Below are positions 1 to 4,791 of a stretch of DNA of 7,127 bases, one piece after another. A program made the position numbers and the translations under genes. Each line of letters opens with the position of its first letter. Positions within the stretch are counted from its first letter, which is position 1. Under the pieces are notes generated by a model. That model worked only from the letters and a program-made list of their open reading frames with translations, did not search any database and was not told the origin of the DNA. The DNA comes from Candidatus Altimarinota bacterium (GTDB taxonomy: Bacteria; Patescibacteriota; Gracilibacteria; UBA4473): NCBI GenBank assembly GCA_018401175.1, contig JAGYLK010000065.1:1-7127 (forward strand), read 5' to 3'.

Positions 1-75
1 TGGCTGGGGTGCAGGGATTCGAACCCCGGAATGCTGGTATCAGAAACCAGTGCCTTACCGCTTGGCGACACCCCA
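1..75 (-). tRNA. tRNA-Gln (anticodon CUG)
   Basis: Read on the minus strand, this folds as a full cloverleaf. It has a 7-bp acceptor stem UGGGGUG/CACCCCA starting with the U1-A72 pair seen in bacterial tRNA-Gln, and a D-arm with GCCAAGCGGUAAGGC. The anticodon stem is CUGGU/ACCAG around the loop UUCUGAU, giving anticodon CUG (plus-strand bases 41-43). The T-arm carries GGUUCGAAUC. The discriminator is G and the CCA end is genomically encoded (bases 1-3). It closely resembles E. coli tRNA-Gln from memory. It decodes CAG. No convincing -35/-10 pair was found upstream on the minus strand, so it may belong to a longer transcript. Confidence 0.96.
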
Positions 76-332
76 GTGATGCAAAAGTGATCTTCACTCA
101 TTGCCTCCCTCTCGTTATTTGAAATAGCTTGCTCCCTGTGAATTACCCCCACTAATTCTACGATACTTCGTTACAAAGTGCCTTATCCCGCAACGCGGGA
201 CGACGCCCCAAGAACGGAGGGATTCTATTTTCCTACAAAAAAAAATCAAGTTTTCCTTTCTTCAAGACAGAAGATTTGCGATATACCAGAAGCCGAGTAG
301 GATAAATGTATTCTTCTTAACCTCTCTTGATT
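76..332. other. Intergenic region between the tRNA and the ferritin-like gene
   Basis: About 257 bases between divergently transcribed genes with no supported ORF. It holds an imperfect hairpin at 81-104 directly in the 5' leader of the tRNA precursor (GCAA/TTGC plus AGTGA/TCACT around TCT). It also holds a 5-bp GC-rich hairpin at 187-199 (CCCGC-AAC-GCGGG) with no T-tract, so not an intrinsic terminator. The right part (about 232-270) is A/T-tract rich and precedes a weak candidate promoter for the plus-strand gene. Confidence 0.5.
276..303 (+). promoter_or_regulatory. Weak candidate promoter of the ferritin-like gene
   Basis: TTGCGA (276-281) and TAGGAT (298-303) are separated by 16 bases, a sigma70-like arrangement that would start the transcript about 23 bases before the ATG at 333. 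Each hexamer matches consensus at about four positions, so this is only a candidate. No operator-like palindrome, such as an iron or peroxide regulator box, was recognised near it. Confidence 0.28.
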
Positions 333-752
333 ATGGACACAAAACAAAAATTTATCATCGCCCTCAACAAGGCTCTCGAATGGGAATACGCCGCAGCCGT
401 ACAATATGTACAACACGCAGCAGTAATTACCGGTCCAGAATATGCTGCTATCGCTACGGAATTAGTAGTTCATTCAAATGAAGAAATGGCGCACGCTGTA
501 ATTGTTTCCACTATTATTTCTGATCTTGGAGGAACACCCAGTATTGATGTAGAAAAACGAGATATTTCAGAAGATGCCAAAACGATGCTCGAACAAGATT
601 TGGCTGGCGAAGAACTGGCTATCAAAATTTATAAAGCCTTGATAAAACAAGCTGAAGAACTCGGAGAATACGGATATCGTCGCCAATTGGAGCAAATTCT
701 TATTGACGAAGAAGAACATCGACGCGATCTCTTGAGTTCTCTCGGACGATAA
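333..752 (+). CDS. Ferritin-like diiron protein, bacterioferritin-type ligands
   Basis: A 139-residue, probably cytoplasmic four-helix-bundle protein of the ferritin-like superfamily. Candidate diiron ligands fall at almost exactly the E. coli Bfr positions: E18 (LEWEYA), E51 and H54 (EEMAHA), E94 (GEELAI), then E126 and H129 (DEEEH). M52 sits where Bfr places its haem-ligating methionine. Family role: ferroxidase oxidation and storage of iron, or protection from peroxide. The protein ends about ten residues after the last ExxH, so the short fifth helix of Bfr (usual length about 158) is missing. This fits a minimal Bfr/rubrerythrin-like or Dps-like relative, and 24-mer assembly cannot be assumed. 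The ATG at 333 is preferred over an in-frame TTG at 327, since the family starts at MD/MK and neither has a Shine-Dalgarno sequence. The gene is followed by a terminator and looks monocistronic. Confidence 0.88.
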   Translation: MDTKQKFIIALNKALEWEYAAAVQYVQHAAVITGPEYAAIATELVVHSNEEMAHAVIVSTIISDLGGTPSIDVEKRDISEDAKTMLEQDLAGEELAIKIYKALIKQAEELGEYGYRRQLEQILIDEEEHRRDLLSSLGR

Positions 753-774
753 GAAACACACATTCAGTCAAAAG

Positions 775-800
775 AAAACCCCGAATACTCGGGGTTTTTT
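775..800. terminator. Bidirectional intrinsic terminator
   Basis: The perfect 6-bp stem CCCCGA (779-784)/TCGGGG (789-794) has the loop ATAC. It is flanked by AAAA on the left and TTTTTT on the right, so both strands give a GC stem followed by a U-tract. It lies between the stop of the plus-strand ferritin-like gene (752) and the stop of the convergent minus-strand gene (824), and should terminate both. Confidence 0.92.
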
Positions 801-823
801 CTGTTTGATATCAAATCGCCCCT

Positions 824-1657
824 CTACTTCTCTGCGATTTTTTGTAAATCACCAGCAAACCCCGCTACATCCGGCAACACTTGAACTGCTTTGTCGAGGA
901 AAAATTGCGCCCGAGCTTGTAACAACGAATTTGTTGGGGTTTCCCGTTTCTGAAGTAAAACTAACAGCGCCATATTCAAATGACGAATGGATTCTACCCT
1001 CATATTATCTGTTATTTTTTCTGCTTCAATAATATTTTTCCACAATAACTGTTCTATCTCTGTGTTTTTGATAGTAACGTCCAACATCATATCTCTCAAA
1101 CGCATGAGATTTAATTCCTGATCGTCCATCATCTCATCCATTGTCTTGGAAAAAAATATGCTCCGATACATATGCGCCATCCGAAATACATCTCGACGAG
1201 ACACGAAATCAAATGGTTTTACATCCTCAATCGCGTTAACACTCGTGGCAATAACCATTCCAGGGACAAACCATCCCGCCGGATCTGGCGATTCACAATT
1301 CGGCACATTAAATCCATTACATAACATCTTTGTCCATGTTGCGTAATTCAACAATTCATCTGATTTTGGCTCGACGGAGAGAATCTTCAGCGCTGCAACA
1401 TCGGCAAATGTAGGATTTTTTACGCCTCGCACTTTTGCGAGAAATAAAGCGGCATGTTGTTTGGAAATAACATTATCCAAATTCGCTTCTCCGTTCACGC
1501 CTGTGAAAATTCCTTCACTCATAAAATCAACGATCGCCTCGTATGCTGTGTCCTGTGGGACGACATCTTTTGGCATATCTACGATCTCTGCGGCGAATGC
1601 CGATGGCACAACAAGAAAGAATGACAGAACGCCGCAAGCTGTTTTTTGAAAATTCAT
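824..1657 (-). CDS. Exported protein with S-layer-homology-like repeats and a helical C-terminus
   Basis: A 277-residue protein with a classical signal peptide: a basic N-terminus, a hydrophobic stretch at 7-20, and likely cleavage after AFA at 22/23. Residues 27-79 resemble an SLH repeat: D-x-P, then AYEAIVDFMSEGIFTG, an NG-containing turn, and ISKQHAALFLAKV where SLH has TRAEFAALLAK. A second, degenerate unit may span 83-117 (FADV...TWTKML). A third spans 128-165 (WFVPGMVIATSVNAI...VSRRDVFRMA). SLH domains normally bind secondary cell-wall polymers, so the inferred role is cell-envelope attachment. Residues 170-277 are predicted mostly helical, with no second membrane segment. C113 and C121 could form a disulfide after export. 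The gene is convergent with the ferritin-like gene and divergent from the fibre genes. The SLH assignment is by pattern only; several usual residues (TRAE) are replaced. Confidence 0.72.
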   Translation of the reverse strand: MNFQKTACGVLSFFLVVPSAFAAEIVDMPKDVVPQDTAYEAIVDFMSEGIFTGVNGEANLDNVISKQHAALFLAKVRGVKNPTFADVAALKILSVEPKSDELLNYATWTKMLCNGFNVPNCESPDPAGWFVPGMVIATSVNAIEDVKPFDFVSRRDVFRMAHMYRSIFFSKTMDEMMDDQELNLMRLRDMMLDVTIKNTEIEQLLWKNIIEAEKITDNMRVESIRHLNMALLVLLQKRETPTNSLLQARAQFFLDKAVQVLPDVAGFAGDLQKIAEK

Positions 1658-1715
1658 ACTCTAAAAAATTATTCCTTTACCCTTGTAAAATATTTCCCCC
1701 CATTTCACAAACATT

Positions 1716-1746
1716 TTAATAAAAACTGAGTTGATTTTTTGTTCAA
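1716..1746 (-). promoter_or_regulatory. Poorly supported promoter region of the SLH-like gene
   Basis: On the minus strand TTGAAC (1746-1741) is followed after 19 bases by TATTAA (1721-1716). The spacing is long and the -10 is weak. Its -35 lies within the spacer of the opposing plus-strand promoter, so the two would overlap. A small inverted repeat TTTAC-CCTT-GTAAA lies at 1676-1689 between this element and the start codon, with arms too short to call an operator. Confidence 0.18.
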
Positions 1747-1759
1747 GATGGAGTAAAAT
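1731..1759 (+). promoter_or_regulatory. Sigma70-type promoter of the 307-aa/640-aa gene pair
   Basis: TTGATT (1731-1736) and TAAAAT (1754-1759) are separated by exactly 17 bases, matching consensus at 4/6 and 5/6. Initiation would be near 1766, giving a leader of about 40 bases before the ATG at 1807. This is the best-looking promoter in the window and should drive at least the two overlapping genes downstream. Confidence 0.6.
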
Positions 1760-1806
1760 ATCGAGATACGCCTGTATCAAACTGAATTTTTCTCACCGAA
1801 GCAAAA

Positions 1807-2730
1807 ATGTTGTCTCTCACAAATGGAAAGAAAATTTTGTGCCTCATCATTGGGCTTTCTCTTCTTTTTACTGGTTCTGTTTTTGCGCAGATTTTTGATG
1901 GGGATGAAGAAACGAAATCATGGGTCGTAGATCTTTGGTCTCCGACTAACAGTGAAAATACGGCAGCTATTCCGGTGGAAGAAGAAGTTCTCTCCTGGAA
2001 TGTAGGGGCTGCACTGGGAATAGAAGAACCAACTCCAGAACCAACCGTCGTTGCCTCTGGGGGAAATTCCGGAAGTAGCGGTGGTGGACGACTTGGAACA
2101 GCAAATTATGCCCTCCAGAACCGTTCTACACTTGTGACCATGGAACGACAAGCAATGCTTGCTCAGGAAAAAGAAAACTCAACAACTGCTTCTCAATATG
2201 CAGCTCGTATTTTTGAGGGCGAAAATGATCTTAAAATGTCAGATCATATACTTATTGCGGAGCAGCAAGAGGACGCCAGCGAGGACAATCTTATAAATCC
2301 CATTGAAATCGTAGATCATGTCTTAATTGCCGCGGCAGGACGCGATGACTTGGTAACTCCGTATAAAGAACCCCTTTCTCAAAACAAAAACTCATCTACT
2401 CCTGCCGTACAAGCCGTAAAATCATCTGCTCCACGCGCATCAAAAGCACAACTATTCAAGGGATCTACACAATCTATCCTCATATCATCCGATCCTTTTC
2501 CCATACAAAAAACACACCTTCTCTCGTGGGAGGGAATGGATGAAGATATTGCGGAATACAAATTGAATGTAATACGAAAAATAATTCTCAATACATTAAT
2601 TATTACTGGGAAGATACTCTTTTTCACCGGAATCATTGGGCTCATTATCGCTCTTTTATTTCGAGAAAAACTGAGTATTTTTCGACGAAATAAAGTTCGG
2701 CAGCTCACCCTCTTTTCTCTTCTCAAATGA
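1807..2730 (+). CDS. Exported protein of unknown function with a C-terminal membrane anchor
   Basis: 307 residues; I do not recognise a family. The N-terminus is a signal peptide (basic start, hydrophobic 10-22, likely cleavage VFA-Q at 27/28). The body is polar and low in predicted structure, with a Gly/Ser-rich stretch around residues 85-97. It contains a short internal duplication, DHILIA at 146-151 and DHVLIA at 170-175, exactly 24 residues apart. A single transmembrane helix spans about 264-285 and is followed by a strongly basic tail (REK, RRNKVR), so the C-terminus should be cytoplasmic and the body outside. The layout resembles a membrane-tethered surface or assembly factor. Its stop overlaps the next gene's start as ATGA, so the two are probably translationally coupled and functionally linked. 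No LPXTG-type sortase motif is seen. The start codon lacks a Shine-Dalgarno sequence but places the signal peptide correctly. Confidence 0.8.
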   Translation: MLSLTNGKKILCLIIGLSLLFTGSVFAQIFDGDEETKSWVVDLWSPTNSENTAAIPVEEEVLSWNVGAALGIEEPTPEPTVVASGGNSGSSGGGRLGTANYALQNRSTLVTMERQAMLAQEKENSTTASQYAARIFEGENDLKMSDHILIAEQQEDASEDNLINPIEIVDHVLIAAAGRDDLVTPYKEPLSQNKNSSTPAVQAVKSSAPRASKAQLFKGSTQSILISSDPFPIQKTHLLSWEGMDEDIAEYKLNVIRKIILNTLIITGKILFFTGIIGLIIALLFREKLSIFRRNKVRQLTLFSLLK

Positions 2731-4649
2731 AGCGAATTTTCTTTCTTCCTCTTCTGTTTTTCTTTCTCTCCGGATCTGTCGGAGCGGCGTCAACACCTGA
2801 GTATTTTATTACCCGAGGACGAGTCGTGAACAAAGAATTACAAGCTATTCCCGGATCATATGAAATCCGAGCAACGCTCTGGAAAGATGCCGATGCCCCA
2901 GAAGAAGATGTGGCACTCTTAAATAAAAAAACCGAAACCGAAGCTCTGTGGAAAGAATATCATGGCGTGCAAATTATGAAGGATGGAAAATTTGAGCTTC
3001 ACATTGGAAGCGAGCTCGGATTACCAAATCCTTTTTCTTTTGAAACATATGAATATTTACAACTTGAAGTACGACAAAAGGGTCAGGTGGAATTTCAACT
3101 CCTCGACCCACTTCCCTTCCACGGACATATTGATCGGATAACCCTTGCCTCTCTTCCGTTTAAGGAAAAAGAAACAAACAACAACGATCCCATTATTATC
3201 GATGAAATTACGGGAACAACCGTTGCGGTTGGAAATAATCCAGGAAATGTTCCGGTATTAAATCAATATGGCGAACTCTCTGATTCCGTTATGCCCGTAA
3301 GCATTCGAACAAAACTTACTTCTCTTCAAGATGATATACTAGCGATAAACGACCACACACAAGAAAACACCGAAGATATCAAAAATCTTCGTCGTGATGT
3401 TACGGAAATGGGTCAAGAATGGGAACAGAAATGGAATACCGCTTTGGGCGACAATAACGATGAAACTGTTTCTCTCGTTACAAACCTCAGTTCTCGAACT
3501 CAAAAACTCGAACGTGACGTAAAAGTATTACAACATCGAGAAAACGTTTTGCATGAAAAAGTATCAGCTCTCCCTGAGTTGGTCGAACAAAGTGTGAAGG
3601 ATATCACCAAGGAAACTTTTGTAACGCAAGAAGAAATTGCCGATATGAAATTGGAAAACCAAAACTCTTCTTGGAAAAAGGTTCTTGTCGCTGGAGATCG
3701 ACTGAAAAATGCTGAAGATTCTTCTCTCGGAGATGTTCAATTCATCGTAGATGAAAAGAAGCTCGCTGCCTTTGACGGAAATGAATGGAAACGATTAGCC
3801 GATCAGGAGGATCTTTCAAATACATTAGAAAAAACGGTTCAAAAGACATTTTATTACCACAATGAGATTGTCGCCATTGACCAAAATAAAACCGCACAAG
3901 CGGGACTCTTTTATTGGGATAAAGATAAATCAACCTACTTTGTCGGAATGGCAGACGGATCACTTCGTTCCCTCTTTGCAGCAGCACAACTTCCTGAACC
4001 AAAAGAAGAGCCGGGAAGAGATGAAGCTCCCATCGCCGATTGGATAGATTTCCGAACGGTTGATACCCAAAGTATTACGATTCAGACAGGAAAAGATACT
4101 CTTTGGGAACAAGATTCCACATATGGACTCAAAATAAAATCGTCAAAAAAACGATCCAATAGTTCCATTGCTTTTCCTGACTTCGTATTCGACCGTTATC
4201 AAAACAAGACATATGAAGCGGTTTTCTATACTGGAAATATGAATGGACAAATTCTCCTTGGATTAATGGACGGAGAAACACCTCCTCCATACAAATCTCT
4301 TGGAAAAGATGTCGAACACACTGAAATCGGACTCTACATGTACTTACGAGAAGATTCCAATCTCTTTTATGGACAAAACGAGAACGGAACATCTTGGTAT
4401 GAAATCTTCGAACAGGTTGAGACATGGAAACCCAATACCTATTATCGCCTCTCGCTCAAAGTGCAAGATTCTGACGACCTGACAAGTCTTCTCGCTATTT
4501 CTGAAGTTTCAAAAGAAGACTTCAACACTCCCATCAAAACAATCGTAAACCATGAATCTCAATTCAGTGGTCTTTCGGATACGTTGAAACCATACCTTTT
4601 TGGTACGGGGAAACCGGACTACGCATTTGTAGCCTTCCGAACTTATTAA
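2727..4649 (+). CDS. Exported fibre-like protein: N-terminal beta domain, coiled coil, lectin-like C-terminus
   Basis: 640 residues. The signal peptide has cleavage likely after VGA at 20/21. Residues 24-145 match the N-terminal domain of the 726-aa protein downstream: (T)RGRVVN, ATLWKDAD, W...V...DGKFELHIGS..LP, YLQLEV..G, LLDPLP, IDR...AS. This is a beta-type domain common at the front of bacterial and phage fibre proteins. Residues about 190-310 are rich in heptad-like charged/hydrophobic spacing and should form a coiled coil. Residues 316-360 contain the module W...GDVQFIV...AFDGNEW typical of tail fibres. Residues about 425-640 form a separate, aromatic-rich predicted beta domain (WKPNTYYRLSL, FVAFRTY at the end) that looks lectin or jelly-roll like, my weakest call. 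The start overlaps the upstream stop (ATGA) with no Shine-Dalgarno sequence, so translation is probably coupled. No C-terminal anchor is seen. CGA is the favoured arginine codon. Confidence 0.8.
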   Translation: MKRIFFLPLLFFFLSGSVGAASTPEYFITRGRVVNKELQAIPGSYEIRATLWKDADAPEEDVALLNKKTETEALWKEYHGVQIMKDGKFELHIGSELGLPNPFSFETYEYLQLEVRQKGQVEFQLLDPLPFHGHIDRITLASLPFKEKETNNNDPIIIDEITGTTVAVGNNPGNVPVLNQYGELSDSVMPVSIRTKLTSLQDDILAINDHTQENTEDIKNLRRDVTEMGQEWEQKWNTALGDNNDETVSLVTNLSSRTQKLERDVKVLQHRENVLHEKVSALPELVEQSVKDITKETFVTQEEIADMKLENQNSSWKKVLVAGDRLKNAEDSSLGDVQFIVDEKKLAAFDGNEWKRLADQEDLSNTLEKTVQKTFYYHNEIVAIDQNKTAQAGLFYWDKDKSTYFVGMADGSLRSLFAAAQLPEPKEEPGRDEAPIADWIDFRTVDTQSITIQTGKDTLWEQDSTYGLKIKSSKKRSNSSIAFPDFVFDRYQNKTYEAVFYTGNMNGQILLGLMDGETPPPYKSLGKDVEHTEIGLYMYLREDSNLFYGQNENGTSWYEIFEQVETWKPNTYYRLSLKVQDSDDLTSLLAISEVSKEDFNTPIKTIVNHESQFSGLSDTLKPYLFGTGKPDYAFVAFRTY

Positions 4650-4651
4650 GT

Positions 4652-4663
4652 TTTTAACCTCCT
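4652..4663 (+). repeat. 12-bp inverted repeat, left copy
   Basis: TTTTAACCTCCT is the exact reverse complement of bases 7003-7014. The two copies bracket the 726-aa gene. The left copy overlaps the -35 of the candidate promoter at 4654-4682. A 12-bp inverted match is expected about once by chance in a window this size, so function is unproven. Confidence 0.35.
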
Positions 4664-4682
4664 AAACATGGAACAATACAAT
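4654..4682 (+). promoter_or_regulatory. Candidate promoter of the 726-aa fibre gene
   Basis: TTAACC (4654-4659) and TACAAT (4677-4682) are 17 bases apart and match consensus at 4/6 and 5/6. Initiation near 4689 would give a leader of about 100 bases containing a hairpin. An alternative -10, TATACT at 4774-4779, lies so close to the ATG that the mRNA would be nearly leaderless, but it has no matching -35. Read-through from the upstream operon is also possible, because no convincing terminator follows 4649. Confidence 0.45.
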
Positions 4683-4721
4683 ACTGGCTATGGATGATCT
4701 GAGGAAGAAGTCATCACACAA

Positions 4722-4749
4722 AGGTTCATATCCTCGGGAAGAAGAACCT
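4722..4749 (+). other. Hairpin in the leader of the fibre gene
   Basis: AGGTTC (4722-4727) pairs perfectly with GAACCT (4744-4749), with a possible inner TCC/GGA helix at 4731-4739. It is followed by an A-rich, unstructured stretch up to the ATG, not by a T-tract, so it is not a terminator. Such 5' hairpins can stabilise mRNAs of abundant surface proteins; that role is inference. Confidence 0.4.
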
Positions 4750-4791
4750 CAAAAAAAATATTCCACAAAATAATATACTAAAAAAACAAAC

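Noticed and set aside
187..199. GC-rich hairpin CCCGC-AAC-GCGGG as a terminator
   Set aside because: No T-tract follows on either strand, and the stem is only 5 bp.
327..332. TTG start two codons upstream of the ferritin-like ATG
   Set aside because: It adds only two residues; the ATG at 333 puts the metal ligands at standard bacterioferritin numbering, and neither start has a ribosome binding site.
805..1032. Plus-strand 75-codon frame at the 3' end of the SLH-like gene
   Set aside because: It overlaps the minus-strand gene antisense, and its start lies just beyond the shared terminator with no promoter.
1807..4649. Alternative genetic code (UGA read as Gly, as in some Gracilibacteria)
   Set aside because: TGA at 2728-2730 acts as a proper stop in an ATGA overlap, and no gene needs an in-frame TGA read through.
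4640..4655. AACTT-ATT-AAGTT followed by TTT after the 640-aa gene as a terminator
   Set aside because: The stem is five mostly A-T pairs, overlaps the stop codon and is too weak to call.
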